A stretch of DNA of 64,000 nt from Pseudomonas sp. MYb118. Its GTDB lineage: Bacteria > Pseudomonadota > Gammaproteobacteria > Pseudomonadales > Pseudomonadaceae. Below the pieces are notes generated by a model. The model worked only from the letters and a program-made list of their open reading frames with translations. It was not told the DNA's origin and searched no databases. The stretch covers positions 2,604,001 to 2,668,000 of the forward strand of contig NZ_JBFRXN010000002.1 in NCBI RefSeq assembly GCF_040947875.1, in the 5' to 3' direction. Both the position numbers and the translations under genes were made by a program. Below, one piece after another: positions 9,842 to 18,619 of this stretch; positions within the stretch are counted from its first letter, which is position 1, and every line of letters starts with the position of its first letter.

Positions 9842-9872
9842 AAAAGCCCTGTTCATCTGGATGAACAGGGCT
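9842..9872 (-). terminator. Intrinsic terminator after piuA
   Basis: A perfect 12-base stem (9845-9856 with 9861-9872), loop CTGG, followed on the minus strand by TTTTG. It lies between piuA and piuB, so piuB probably has its own promoter or depends on read-through. Confidence 0.75.
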
Positions 9873-9891
9873 GTCTGCTTTTCCCGTGTCC

Positions 9892-9996
9892 CCTGTAGGA
9901 GCGAGCTTGCTCGCGATGGTCGTCAACGATGACGCTGGGTGCCTGACACCCAGCGGCGTATTCAAGTCCAATCGCGAGCAAGCTCGCTCCTACAGG
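9892..9996. repeat. REPIN
   Basis: Two inverted GAGCGAGCTTGCTCGC arms, with an inner palindrome around GGGTGCCTGACACCC. The same inner spacer recurs in the REPINs at 38017, 42262 and 60899. Confidence 0.9.
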
Positions 9997-10015
9997 AACA
10001 GTGGGAGGGTTTGGT

Positions 10016-12331
10016 TTAGAAGTGGAAATTAGTACTCAGCAGCGCCGTACGACCGGCCGCCTGGTTGGCGAAGTGGGTCGAGAAGGCTTTGTCGTAGTAG
10101 GTTTCGTCAGTCAGGTTCTGCACGTTCAGTTGCAGGTCGACGTTCTTGCTCAGCTTGTAGGCAGCCATCGCGTCGTAGCGAACGTAGGAGTCGACCATGG
10201 TGGTGTTGGCGGTGTTGCCATACACGTCGTCAACGTAGAACGCACCGCCACCGATGGTCAGCTTCGGCGTGACCTGGTAAGTCGTCCACAGGCTGGCGCT
10301 GTTCTTCGGCGTGTTCGGCAGTTCATTGCCGTTGTTGGCCTTGTTGGCCGCGACATCACCGCCGTCGACTTGCTCGCTGTCCATGAACGCGTAACCGGCG
10401 AACACTTGCCATTTGTCGGTGAGCTTGCCGCTGGCCGACAGTTCGAAGCCCTGTACGCGGGTCTTGCCGGCGTTTTCATAGGTCGTGGTATTGACCTGTA
10501 CGCGAGCGTTTTCCTTCTCGGTGCGGAACACGTCGGCGGTCAGCGACAGGCGATCGTCGAGGAAGTCCCACTTGGTACCGATCTCGTAGTTCTTGGTGGT
10601 TTCCGGTTCCATGTCGCTCTTGAGCAGGTTGCCGCTGCGATCCGGCGTGCCACCCAACGGGTTGCCGTCCTGGCCTTCGCCCAGGGTCGCGCCCGGTGGC
10701 GTGGCCGAGGTGGCGTAGGAGGCATAGATGCTGCCGTTCGGTGCCGGTTTGTAAACCACGCCGAATTGACCGGTGACGAACTCGCTGACGTCGTCACCCT
10801 TGTAGGTGGTTGTGCCGGCACCGTTGTAGCTCTTGTACTCGGTGTCGAAGTGGTCGTAACGCAGGCCCATGTTGACCAGCCATTGCTCGGTCAGCTCCAG
10901 GGTGTCGAACACGTACAGCGCGTAAGTGTTGGCCTTGGTGTCGGTACCGGCGTAGTTGCGCGAGATCGTGCCGTTCCACGGGTCGTTCGGGTTCGGGTTG
11001 GACAGCGACGTACAGTTGTAGCCACTCGGCGCGCCGATCATCGGCGGACGGCAGTTGCTGCTCGACGGTACGTTGGTGGTCAGCGGCGTGGTGTCGGTGT
11101 TCACGTCGTACGAGGACTTCTGGCTTTCCTCACGGCTGAACTCGATACCGGTAGAGAAGCTGTTCTTGAACCCGGCGATGTACACGTCACCAAACAGATC
11201 GGTCTGGTTGGTGGTGGTCTCGGTGTTGCTCACGCGGGTGTTGGCGCGGCGCCAGACGCTGTCGAAGTTGACGTTGCCCTTGCTGTCGTCCGGCTGGGTC
11301 AGGATGTAATCCTGCATGCTGGTGCCGTGGCGCAGGGTGTTCTTGATCGTCAGCGCGTCGGTCAGGTCGTGCTCGATGGCGAAGGTTGCGGTGTCGGTGC
11401 GGCCCTTGCGGAAGTCGCGATCCAGACCATAAAAGTTGCTGCTGTCGCCGCCGTCTTCCGGTTTGTCCGGGTTGGCTTTGGTGCGCGGCGACGAGAAGGA
11501 GTACGGGATACCCGAATCCGGCGTGTCGTTGCTTTCCAGGTGGTAGTAATCGAGGTTGACGCGGGTGTCAGTGCCCAGGCCGAACACCAGGGAAGGGGCG
11601 ACGCCCCAACGGTCATAATCGACCTTGTCACGACCGGCGACGTTGCTCTCGTGGCTCATCAGGTTCAGACGGCCAGCGGCGCTGTCGGTGAACTGGTAGT
11701 TGCCATCGAAGGTGTAGCGCTGGGTCTGGTCGGAGCCCCAGGTGAAGCCGCCATCCAGGGAGTTGCCCAGGTGGGCCTTTTTGCTCACCAGGTTGATCGT
11801 GCCGCCAGCCGCGCCACGGCCGCCGATGGCAGAGTTCGGGCCTTTGCTGACTTCGATGGATTCGACGGCGAAGATCTCGCGGCTCTGCGAACCGGTGTCG
11901 CGCACGCCGTCCAGGTAGGTGTCGCCCTGGGCGTCAAAACCACGGATGAACGGACGGTCGCCCTGCGGGTTGCCGCCTTCGCCGGCACCAAAGGTGATGC
12001 CGGGAACGGTGCGCAGCGCGTCCTGCATGTTCAGCGCGCCGGTGTCCTTGAGCACTTGTTGCGGGATGACCGTCACCGAGCGCGGCGTGTCGACCAGCGG
12101 CGCGGTGTACTTGGGCGAAGAGGCTTTCTCGACGTTGTAGCTGGTTGCATCCTGGGCTTCACCGGTGATGGAGGTGGCATCCAGGGCAATCGCGCCGTTC
12201 GATGCTTTGGTGTCAGTCTTCTCGGCGGCGAAAACCATCTGGCCTGCGGAGCCGGCAGTGAGTGCCACGCCGATTGCAGAGGCGAGCAAACGCGGTGAAC
12301 TGACAGGTAATTGTGCTTGTTGGCGCGACAT
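10016..12331 (-). CDS. piuA: TonB-dependent siderophore receptor PiuA/Fiu-like
   Basis: A 771-residue outer-membrane receptor. The signal peptide is followed by a cut after about residue 35 (AGQMVFA). A plug domain follows (DTPRSVTVIPQQVLKDTGAL, PFIRGFDAQGDTYLDGVRD, GPNSAIGGRGAAGGTINL) and then a 22-strand barrel ending in the terminal aromatic residues of NFHF. It should import ferric catecholate-type siderophores using TonB energy; PiuA homologues are known entry routes for siderophore-linked antibiotics. A Fur-like palindrome at 12397-12417 suggests iron repression. The divergent piuC and downstream piuB complete the module seen in PAO1 as PA4513-PA4516. Confidence 0.95.
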   Translation of the reverse strand: MSRQQAQLPVSSPRLLASAIGVALTAGSAGQMVFAAEKTDTKASNGAIALDATSITGEAQDATSYNVEKASSPKYTAPLVDTPRSVTVIPQQVLKDTGALNMQDALRTVPGITFGAGEGGNPQGDRPFIRGFDAQGDTYLDGVRDTGSQSREIFAVESIEVSKGPNSAIGGRGAAGGTINLVSKKAHLGNSLDGGFTWGSDQTQRYTFDGNYQFTDSAAGRLNLMSHESNVAGRDKVDYDRWGVAPSLVFGLGTDTRVNLDYYHLESNDTPDSGIPYSFSSPRTKANPDKPEDGGDSSNFYGLDRDFRKGRTDTATFAIEHDLTDALTIKNTLRHGTSMQDYILTQPDDSKGNVNFDSVWRRANTRVSNTETTTNQTDLFGDVYIAGFKNSFSTGIEFSREESQKSSYDVNTDTTPLTTNVPSSSNCRPPMIGAPSGYNCTSLSNPNPNDPWNGTISRNYAGTDTKANTYALYVFDTLELTEQWLVNMGLRYDHFDTEYKSYNGAGTTTYKGDDVSEFVTGQFGVVYKPAPNGSIYASYATSATPPGATLGEGQDGNPLGGTPDRSGNLLKSDMEPETTKNYEIGTKWDFLDDRLSLTADVFRTEKENARVQVNTTTYENAGKTRVQGFELSASGKLTDKWQVFAGYAFMDSEQVDGGDVAANKANNGNELPNTPKNSASLWTTYQVTPKLTIGGGAFYVDDVYGNTANTTMVDSYVRYDAMAAYKLSKNVDLQLNVQNLTDETYYDKAFSTHFANQAAGRTALLSTNFHF

Positions 12332-12396
12332 CTGAATTTCCCTTCCCCAAGGATTTGAGGCCGCGGAATATAGGGTAGACGCGTCTTTGTATCAAT

Positions 12397-12417
12397 TGCG
12401 AAACGTTACTATTCGCA
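12397..12417. promoter_or_regulatory. Probable Fur box
   Basis: Arms TGCGAA and TTCGCA flank an AT-rich centre (ACGTTACTA), the half-site pattern of many Pseudomonas Fur sites. It lies 65 bases upstream of piuA and 121 bases upstream of piuC, so it could control both. Confidence 0.55.
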
Positions 12418-12538
12418 CTGAATTTACATTCTTTACAATTTGCCCTTACGGTTTTTGGTGATTCATTCGTCTGGCAGGTTTTACACTGGCAATAAGAATC
12501 AATACCATCGCCATCCTTTTGCCTCCAGGACCATTTCC

Positions 12539-13219
12539 ATGCTGCTGCACATCAAGGGTTTGTTCACCAAAGACGAGGTGCAGCGCATTCGCGAGGCTCT
12601 GGAACAGGCCGATTGGGCCGACGGCAAAATCACCGCCGGCTATCAGTCGGCCAAGGCCAAGCACAATCTGCAACTGCCCGAAGGCCATCCGCTGGCCAAG
12701 GAAATCGGCGCGGCGATGATCGACCGCCTGTGGAAAAATCCGCAGTTCATGTCGGCGGCGTTACCGCACAAGGTCTTCCCTCCGTTAGTGAACTGTTACA
12801 CGGCGGGCGGCAGTTTCGACTTCCACATCGACAACGCCGTGCGCCAGCCCAAGGGCAGCGTCGAGCGCGTGCGTACCGACCTGTCGTCCACGCTGTTCTT
12901 CAGCGAGCCCGAGGACTACGACGGTGGTGAGCTGGAAATCCAGGACACCTATGGCGTGCAGCGGGTGAAGCTGCCAGCGGGCGACATGGTCTTGTACCCC
13001 GGCACCAGCCTGCACAAGGTCAATGCCGTCACCCGTGGCGCCCGCTTTGCCTCGTTCTTCTGGACGCAAAGCCTCGTCCGGGAAGACAGCCAGCGCGCCT
13101 TGCTGTTCGAGATGGATGGGGCGATCCAGCAACTGACCCAGGACATGCCCGACCATCCTTCGCTGATTCGCCTGACCGGCACTTATCACAACCTGCTGCG
13201 CCGCTGGGTCGAGGTATGA
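12539..13219 (+). CDS. piuC: Fe(II)/2-oxoglutarate-dependent hydroxylase PiuC
   Basis: A 226-residue PKHD-type dioxygenase. The iron triad is H96 and D98 in FDFHIDNA and H159 in [11 protein letters not shown]169 in [10 protein letters not shown] should bind the 2-oxoglutarate carboxylate. The start at 12539 is chosen because the family begins MLLHIKGLF and an AGGA lies upstream; a longer frame from 12440 adds unconserved residues. The substrate is not established; linkage to piuA suggests a role in handling imported iron or siderophore. Its TGA overlaps the start of the following Sel1 gene by four bases. From memory the PAO1 counterpart is PA4515. Confidence 0.93.
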   Translation: MLLHIKGLFTKDEVQRIREALEQADWADGKITAGYQSAKAKHNLQLPEGHPLAKEIGAAMIDRLWKNPQFMSAALPHKVFPPLVNCYTAGGSFDFHIDNAVRQPKGSVERVRTDLSSTLFFSEPEDYDGGELEIQDTYGVQRVKLPAGDMVLYPGTSLHKVNAVTRGARFASFFWTQSLVREDSQRALLFEMDGAIQQLTQDMPDHPSLIRLTGTYHNLLRRWVEV

Positions 13220-13977
13220 GTTTTCAACTGCGCCGCGAAGAAGTGCTCGACGGTGAACGCCTCAGGGCGATGCTCGACGAAAGCCCGGCCCGTGCCGCCC
13301 AGGCGATTCTGATGGCCGCCCGCGAAGGCGTGCTCGAAGCCCAGGCGCTGCTCGCGCAGATTCTGCTGGATGGCAACGGCATCGCTCAGGATCAGCCACT
13401 GGCGCTGCGCTGGTTCGACATCGCGGCCCGCCAGGGGCACCTGATGGCGCGCAACATGCTCGGTCGTTGTCATGAACATGGCTGGGGTTGCACGGCGAAT
13501 GCAGCGATCGCGGCCGGGCATTACCGGCTGGCGGCAGACGCAGGGCTGGATTGGGCGATGTACAACTACGCCAATCTGCTGGCGACCGGGCGCGGTGTGC
13601 TCGAGGATCAGGCGCAGGCCTTGCGGTTCTATCGGCAGGCGGCCGAGCTGGGCCATGCGAAGTCGATGAATCTGCTGGGGCGCTATCTGGAAGAAGGGCG
13701 GTTTTGCCCCAGGGATCTGCCGGCGGCCCGTGACTGGTATCGGCGCGCGGCGCAAGGCGGGGACTTTCGTGGGCAGTTCAGTTTTGCCGCGTTGCTGGCC
13801 GATGAAGGCGACATCGACGGCGCCGTGGACTGGCTGCGTCAGGCATTGGCCGGTGGCAACCTGAATTTCCTGCGTGTCGCGGCACCGGCGCTGGCCAGTG
13901 CAACGGATTCACGCATTCGCTCGATGGCCGACGACTACGCCCGCCGCCGAGCCGAACTCGAACTTCAAACCCTGTAG
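13216..13977 (+). CDS. Sel1-like (tetratricopeptide) repeat protein
   Basis: A 253-residue protein built of helical Sel1-like repeats, for example [60 protein letters not shown] and [20 protein letters not shown]. No signal peptide or membrane segment is seen. Such repeats mediate protein contacts; no specific function is known to me. It overlaps piuC by ATGA, so the two are almost certainly co-translated, matching the PA4515-PA4516 pair. The last two codons and the TAG stop lie inside a REP element that begins at 13971, so the C-terminus may have been set by REP insertion. Confidence 0.9.
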   Translation: MSFQLRREEVLDGERLRAMLDESPARAAQAILMAAREGVLEAQALLAQILLDGNGIAQDQPLALRWFDIAARQGHLMARNMLGRCHEHGWGCTANAAIAAGHYRLAADAGLDWAMYNYANLLATGRGVLEDQAQALRFYRQAAELGHAKSMNLLGRYLEEGRFCPRDLPAARDWYRRAAQGGDFRGQFSFAALLADEGDIDGAVDWLRQALAGGNLNFLRVAAPALASATDSRIRSMADDYARRRAELELQTL

Positions 13978-14073
13978 GAGCGAGCTTGCTCGCGATGATG
14001 GCTTGGCCATCGCGGGCAGTCTGAATGTCCGCGGTGGCTGAACTACCATCGCGAGCAAGCTCGCTCCTACAGG
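13971..14073. repeat. REPIN overlapping a stop codon
   Basis: Two inverted GAGCGAGCTTGCTCGC arms. The left arm contains the TAG stop (13975-13977) of the Sel1-repeat gene. The element separates the convergent Sel1 and speC genes. Confidence 0.9.
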
Positions 14074-14087
14074 TAAGAAGTACGGTG

Positions 14088-15251
14088 TTATACGTAGAAC
14101 GATTTCAGCGGCGGGAAGCCGTTGAATTCAACAGCGCTGTAGCTGGTGGTGTAGGCACCGGTCGACAGCCAGTACAGGCGGTCGCCGATGGCCAGGTTCA
14201 GCGGCAGGCCGTACTTGTAGTTCTCGTACATGATGTCGGCGCTGTCGCAGGTTGGGCCGGCGATCACCACTTCTTCCACTTCGCCTTTCTTCTCGGTCCA
14301 GATCGGGAACTTGATGGCTTCGTCCATGGTTTCGATCAGGCCGGAGAACTTGCCCACGTCGGTGTACACCCAGCGCTCGACGGCGGTGCGCGATTTACGG
14401 GCAACCAGCACCACTTCGCTGACCAGGATGCCGGCGTTGGCGATCAGCGAACGGCCAGGTTCCAGGATGATTTCCGGCAGGTCGTCACCGAAGTCTTCCT
14501 TGAGGAAGCGGATGATTTCCTCGGCATAGGTTTCCAGGCTGTTGGTACGGGTGATGTAGTTGGCCGGGAAGCCGCCACCCATGTTGATCAGCTTGAGGTG
14601 GATGCCGTCTTCTTCTTTCAGGCGCTCGAAGATCACTTTGACCTTGGCGATGGCCGCATCCCAGACGCTGATGTCGCGCTGTTGCGAACCCACGTGGAAC
14701 GAGATGCCGTAAGGCACCAGGCCCAGGTCGCGGGCGAGGATCAGCAGGTCCATGGCCATGTCGGTCTGGCAGCCGAATTTGCGCGACAGTGGCCAGTCAG
14801 CAGTGGTCGAGCCTTCGGTGAGGATGCGCACGTAGACTTTCGAACCCGGGGCTGCCTTGGCGATGTTGCGCAGGTCGGCTTCGGAGTCGGTGGCGTACAG
14901 GCGCACGCCCTTGTCGTAGAAGTAGCGGATGTCCTTGGACTTCTTGATGGTGTTGCCGTAGCTGATGCGGTCAGGACCGACGCCACGGCTCAGCACCTTG
15001 TCCAGCTCGTAGATCGAGGCGATGTCGAAGCTCGAACCTTTTTCCTTGAGCAGGTCGATGATTTCCACGGCAGGGTTGGCCTTGACCGCGTAATAGACCT
15101 TGGCGAATTCGAAACCGGCGCGCAGGTCGTCATAGGCCTGGCTGATCATCGCGGTGTCGATCAATACGAAAGGGGTTTCTTGCTTGTCGGCGAACGCCTT
15201 CATTTTCTGAAAGGTTTCGCGCGCGAAATAGTCTTCGACCTGGATCGACAT
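14088..15251 (-). CDS. speC: Ornithine decarboxylase (fold-type III PLP enzyme)
   Basis: A 387-residue cytoplasmic enzyme that converts ornithine to putrescine in polyamine synthesis. K57 in YYAVKANP should hold pyridoxal phosphate; the phosphate-binding MGGGFPANY and the active-site C335 in GPTCDSADIM are present. This eukaryote-like alanine-racemase-fold decarboxylase is the usual SpeC in Pseudomonas (PA4519 from memory), unrelated to the larger E. coli fold. AGGAG stands nine bases before the ATG, and its first bases overlap the stop of a ten-codon upstream ORF (15264-15296). A terminator-like hairpin lies further up the leader, suggesting control after transcription starts. Confidence 0.95.
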   Translation of the reverse strand: MSIQVEDYFARETFQKMKAFADKQETPFVLIDTAMISQAYDDLRAGFEFAKVYYAVKANPAVEIIDLLKEKGSSFDIASIYELDKVLSRGVGPDRISYGNTIKKSKDIRYFYDKGVRLYATDSEADLRNIAKAAPGSKVYVRILTEGSTTADWPLSRKFGCQTDMAMDLLILARDLGLVPYGISFHVGSQQRDISVWDAAIAKVKVIFERLKEEDGIHLKLINMGGGFPANYITRTNSLETYAEEIIRFLKEDFGDDLPEIILEPGRSLIANAGILVSEVVLVARKSRTAVERWVYTDVGKFSGLIETMDEAIKFPIWTEKKGEVEEVVIAGPTCDSADIMYENYKYGLPLNLAIGDRLYWLSTGAYTTSYSAVEFNGFPPLKSFYV

Positions 15252-15263
15252 GCTGGTGAGCTC

Positions 15264-15296
15264 CTATGGGCAAACTCGTGAAATCAATGGGTGCAT
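15264..15296 (-). CDS. Possible leader peptide upstream of speC (ten codons)
   Basis: An ATG with GGAGGG five bases upstream opens a ten-codon frame, MHPLISRVCP. Its TAG stop overlaps the AGGAG of speC. Position and strong RBS suggest translational coupling or a regulatory peptide. It is not similar to E. coli SpeFL. Chance occurrence cannot be ruled out. Confidence 0.4.
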   Translation of the reverse strand: MHPLISRVCP

Positions 15297-15353
15297 GAAC
15301 GCCCTCCGTATCCCCACTTTGGTTCGCCTACTTCCCAAGGCATGTCGCCGAAA

Positions 15354-15392
15354 GCAAAAAGGCCATGGGACGTGTTGCTATCCCTTGGCCTT
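15354..15392 (-). terminator. Intrinsic terminator-like hairpin in the speC leader
   Basis: A 12-base stem with one mismatch (15381-15392 with 15359-15370) followed by TTTTTGC on the minus strand. It lies about 105 bases before the speC start and downstream of a candidate promoter. It is therefore either an attenuator or the end of a short RNA. The 5' arm can also pair through CCAAGG with CCTTGG at 15335-15340. Confidence 0.6.
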
Positions 15393-15453
15393 GCTGTCTC
15401 GTCGTCAGTACTTGAGCCGGATGGATCGTTTCCAGCATGGACGTTCGGCGCGA

Positions 15454-15482
15454 ACTTTAGGGCGTGAGGGGCCTGAGATCAA
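15454..15482 (-). promoter_or_regulatory. Candidate promoter for the speC leader
   Basis: TTGATC and TAAAGT separated by 17 bases on the minus strand. Transcription from here would give a leader of about 200 bases. The rest of 15483-15788 shows no gene or repeat that I can support. Confidence 0.35.
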
Positions 15483-15788
15483 CAAAAAATGTCGCGTTTT
15501 TGCACTCTTCTGACGTGCGTGACCGACATCACTCTTTGTAGCGGACAGAGATGACGGGCAGATGTTCCCCGCGATTTTTGAAGTGTTAAAAATACCTGCA
15601 CGTTCGCAGCTTTTGTGCGCTTGATCGTAGGTAAGTGCGTTGGCGTCAACTTCGGCGACGTTGGCGGCGAGAGGGTTCTTTCGGAGGGGATTTGGGGTGT
15701 TGGGGAAGTGATTCGAGGGAGTGTTCAGGATTGCTGGTGTTGATATTTCTTTCCGGTGTGTGAGGTCTCAAAATTTTGCACAAAACAT

Positions 15789-15877
15789 TGTGGGAGCGAG
15801 CCTGCTCGCGATAGCCATTTCATGATCAACCGAGTTGTTGAGTATGGAAAAGCTCGCGAGCAGGCTCGCTCCCACAG
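15789..15877. repeat. REPIN (GTGGGAGC subtype)
   Basis: Inverted GAGCGAGCCTGCTCGC arms, ten bases beyond the opuCA stop codon. Confidence 0.9.
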
Positions 15878-15887
15878 AGTTACACCG

Positions 15888-17045
15888 TCAGACCGCTGCC
15901 ACCTCGGCCGGCGACACGATACTGGTCTTGCCGCCACGGGATTTACCCGAGCTCAAGTACTCGGCAATCGACTCCTGGGTGACTTCGCCGAGGAACACCC
16001 GCTCGGCATCCATTACCGGCAGCCATGCGCGGTTGAACTCGTACATGCGCGACAGCAGGATGCGCAGGTGTTCGTCGTAGGCCGCCGTGGCGTTGAACTC
16101 GCGCAGGTACTGGCCGCAGGTGCCGGTCTGGCGGTGCAGGTCGCGGCGGCGTACGTAACCCAGCGCCTTGTTCTCGGCGTCGGTGACGACGACGTAACGA
16201 CGGTCATGCTCGTCCATCAATTCCAGCGCTTCGGCCACCGGCGTTTCCGGGCTGACCGACGGGGCGTTGTCTGCCGCGTCTTCGGCTTTCACCAGCAACA
16301 GGCGCTTGAGGGTGCTGTCCTGGCCGACGAAGTTGCTGACGAACTCGTCCGCCGGATGCGCCAGCAGGGTGTCCGGGTGGTCGATCTGCAACAGCTTGCC
16401 GGCACGGAAGATGGCGATCTTGTCGCCGAGCTTGATTGCCTCGTCGATGTCATGGCTGACCATGATCACCGTCTTGTTCAGCGCCCGCTGCATCTCGAAG
16501 AACTCGTTCTGGATCATCTCGCGGTTGATCGGGTCGACCGCACCGAACGGTTCGTCCATCAGCAACAGCGGCGCCTCGGCCGCCAGTGCGCGAATCACGC
16601 CGATCCGTTGCTGCTGGCCACCGGACAGCTCGCGCGGGTAACGGTGCAGGTACTGCTTGGGTTCCAGTTTGATCATGCTCATCAACTCGCGGGCGCGGTC
16701 GTGGCATTTCTGCTTGTCCCAGCCGAGCAGCTTGGGTACGACCACGATGTTTTCCTCGATGGTCATGTTGGGGAACAGGCCGATCTGCTGGATCACGTAG
16801 CCGATGTTGCGGCGCAGGGTCACTTCGTCGAGGTCGGTGGTGTCTTCGCCGTTGATCAGGATCTTGCCGGAGGTCGGCTTGATCAGGCGGTTGATCATCT
16901 TCAGCGTGGTGCTCTTGCCGCAACCCGACGGGCCGAGGAACACGCAGATCTCGCCTTCGTTGACGGTGAGGCTGACGGAGTCCACGGCTTTTACGTCTTT
17001 GCCGTTGCTTTGGAAGGTCTTGCTGAGGTTTTGAAGTTCGATCAT
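15888..17045 (-). CDS. opuCA: Quaternary amine ABC transporter ATP-binding protein OpuCA
   Basis: A 385-residue ATPase that powers uptake of osmoprotectants such as betaine, choline or carnitine. Walker A GPSGCGKST is at 38-46, the signature LSGGQQQR at about 140-147 and Walker B LLLMDEP at about 160-166. The C-terminal part (from about 260) holds paired CBS domains, typical of OpuCA, which can sense ionic strength or nucleotides. The start overlaps the stop of opuCB by four bases (ATGA). Gene order opuCD-opuCC-opuCB-opuCA in transcription direction makes one operon with no internal terminator. Confidence 0.95.
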   Translation of the reverse strand: MIELQNLSKTFQSNGKDVKAVDSVSLTVNEGEICVFLGPSGCGKSTTLKMINRLIKPTSGKILINGEDTTDLDEVTLRRNIGYVIQQIGLFPNMTIEENIVVVPKLLGWDKQKCHDRARELMSMIKLEPKQYLHRYPRELSGGQQQRIGVIRALAAEAPLLLMDEPFGAVDPINREMIQNEFFEMQRALNKTVIMVSHDIDEAIKLGDKIAIFRAGKLLQIDHPDTLLAHPADEFVSNFVGQDSTLKRLLLVKAEDAADNAPSVSPETPVAEALELMDEHDRRYVVVTDAENKALGYVRRRDLHRQTGTCGQYLREFNATAAYDEHLRILLSRMYEFNRAWLPVMDAERVFLGEVTQESIAEYLSSGKSRGGKTSIVSPAEVAAV

Positions 17046-17695
17046 TTCAAGAGTCCTTTTGGAGTCAACGAGCGTTGCAGCAGTTGCAGGATGAGGTCGG
17101 CGAAGATGGCCAGCAGGCTGACCAGCACGGCGCCGACGATCAGCATCGACATGTCGCTGCGGCTGATGGAAGCGAGGATGAGGACGCCGAGGCCACCGGC
17201 ACCGATGGTGGCGGCGATGGTCATGACACCGATGTTCATGACCACGGCGGTGCGCACGCCGGCGAGGATCACCGGCACCGCGATGGGCAGTTCGACCATG
17301 CGCAGACGCTGGCCGAAGGTCATGCCGATGCCGCGTGCGGCTTCACGGATGCCCGGCTCGACGCCGGTCAGGGCCAGGTAGGTGTTGCGCATGATCGGCA
17401 GCAGTGAATAAAGGAACACGGCGGTGATCGCCGGCATCGGCCCCAGGCCCTGGCCGAACTTGGAGTAGAACGGCAGCAGCAGGCCGAACAGGGCAATCGA
17501 CGGCACGGTCAGCAGCACCGTGGCGCTGGCTTGCAGGGGGCCGGCGAGGGTGGGGAAGCGTGTCATCAGAATGCCCAGGGGCACGCCGACCACAATCGCC
17601 AGGGTCACGGCGATGCCGACCAGGGTGATGTGCTGCCAGGTCAGGTGCAGGACCTGTGGCCAGTCGAGGTGGGAAAAGGCGTTGAAGAATTCCAT
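17042..17695 (-). CDS. opuCB: Quaternary amine ABC transporter permease OpuCB
   Basis: A 217-residue inner-membrane permease with five or six hydrophobic helices and the BPD-transport loop (AARGIGMTFGQRLRMVELPI) that contacts the ATPase. GGAGG precedes the ATG. It overlaps opuCA and follows opuCC by 12 bases, so it belongs to the osmoprotectant importer operon. With OpuCD it should form the heterodimeric channel. Substrate choice among betaine, choline and carnitine cannot be read from this protein. Confidence 0.94.
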   Translation of the reverse strand: MEFFNAFSHLDWPQVLHLTWQHITLVGIAVTLAIVVGVPLGILMTRFPTLAGPLQASATVLLTVPSIALFGLLLPFYSKFGQGLGPMPAITAVFLYSLLPIMRNTYLALTGVEPGIREAARGIGMTFGQRLRMVELPIAVPVILAGVRTAVVMNIGVMTIAATIGAGGLGVLILASISRSDMSMLIVGAVLVSLLAIFADLILQLLQRSLTPKGLLK

Positions 17696-17707
17696 GGCGC
17701 TTCCTCC

Positions 17708-18601
17708 TTATTGAATCGGGTGCTGGCGCAGGAAGTCTGCGGCCACGGTGGAAGGGCTCTGGTGATCGACATCGACCCGCGCGTTGAGCTCGCGCATGGT
17801 GTTGTCGTCGAACAGTTCAGCCAGCGGCTTGAGCTGTTCGGCCAGTTGCGGATGGGCGTCGAGGTACGCCTGACGCACCACCGGCGCGGCGGTGTAGTCC
17901 GGGAAGTAGTGCTTGTCGTCTTCCAGCAACTTGAGCTTGAACGCGTTCAGACGCCCGTCGGTGGTGTACACCAGCCCGGCGAACACCTGGCTGTTGCGCA
18001 GCGCGGTGTAGACCAGGCCGGCGTCCATCTGGCGGATGTTCTTGCGCGACAGGTTCATGTCGTACAGTTCGACCATGCCGGCCAAACCGTCGGAACGGTT
18101 GGCGAACTCGGTGTCCAGGGCCACCAGGTTGTTGGTCTTCGCCTCGTCGCGCAGCACCTTGTTCAGATCACTGATGCTGTTGATCTGCGGGTACTCCTGG
18201 GCGACCTTTTCCGGCAGGGCGAGGGCGTAGGTGTTGCTGAATTTCGACGGAGCCAGCCAGACCAGGCCTTTTTTCGCGTCGAGTTCTTTCACCCGGGCGT
18301 AGGACTGCGCGCTGTTGAGCTTTTCCGTGACGTGGTTGTAGGCCACCAGCGACACGCCGGTATATTCCCAGAGCATGTCCAGCTGTCCGCTTTCGTGGGC
18401 GCTGCGGGCCAGGTTGCTGCCCAGGCCGCCGGTGACCTGCACGTCATAACCCTTGGTGCGCAGGTACTGCGAGGTGATTTCCGCCAGCAGGGTCTGTTCG
18501 GTGAACACCCGGGCGCCGATGCGCAGCAGCGGCTTTTCGGCGGCTTGGGCAAAACCTGCGAGCAGCAGGACGCCGCCTAGAATCAAGCATAATTTTTTCA
18601 T
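17708..18601 (-). CDS. opuCC: Quaternary amine ABC transporter substrate-binding protein OpuCC
   Basis: A 297-residue OpuAC-family binding protein. Residues 1-20 form a signal peptide (KLCLILGGVLLLAGFAQA) ending in AQA, with no lipobox cysteine, so it should be soluble in the periplasm. The mature part begins EKPLLRIGARVFTEQTLLAE and includes the conserved GGLGSNLARSAH and WEYTGVSL segments of the ligand cleft. AAGGAA precedes the ATG. It lies between the two permease genes, as in the P. syringae opuC operon. Confidence 0.94.
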   Translation of the reverse strand: MKKLCLILGGVLLLAGFAQAAEKPLLRIGARVFTEQTLLAEITSQYLRTKGYDVQVTGGLGSNLARSAHESGQLDMLWEYTGVSLVAYNHVTEKLNSAQSYARVKELDAKKGLVWLAPSKFSNTYALALPEKVAQEYPQINSISDLNKVLRDEAKTNNLVALDTEFANRSDGLAGMVELYDMNLSRKNIRQMDAGLVYTALRNSQVFAGLVYTTDGRLNAFKLKLLEDDKHYFPDYTAAPVVRQAYLDAHPQLAEQLKPLAELFDDNTMRELNARVDVDHQSPSTVAADFLRQHPIQ

Positions 18602-18619
18602 GACTATTCCTTCCGAGGC

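Noticed and set aside
15250..15513. 87-codon plus-strand frame in the speC leader
   Set aside because: No RBS or similarity; it overlaps leader structures that make sense on the minus strand.
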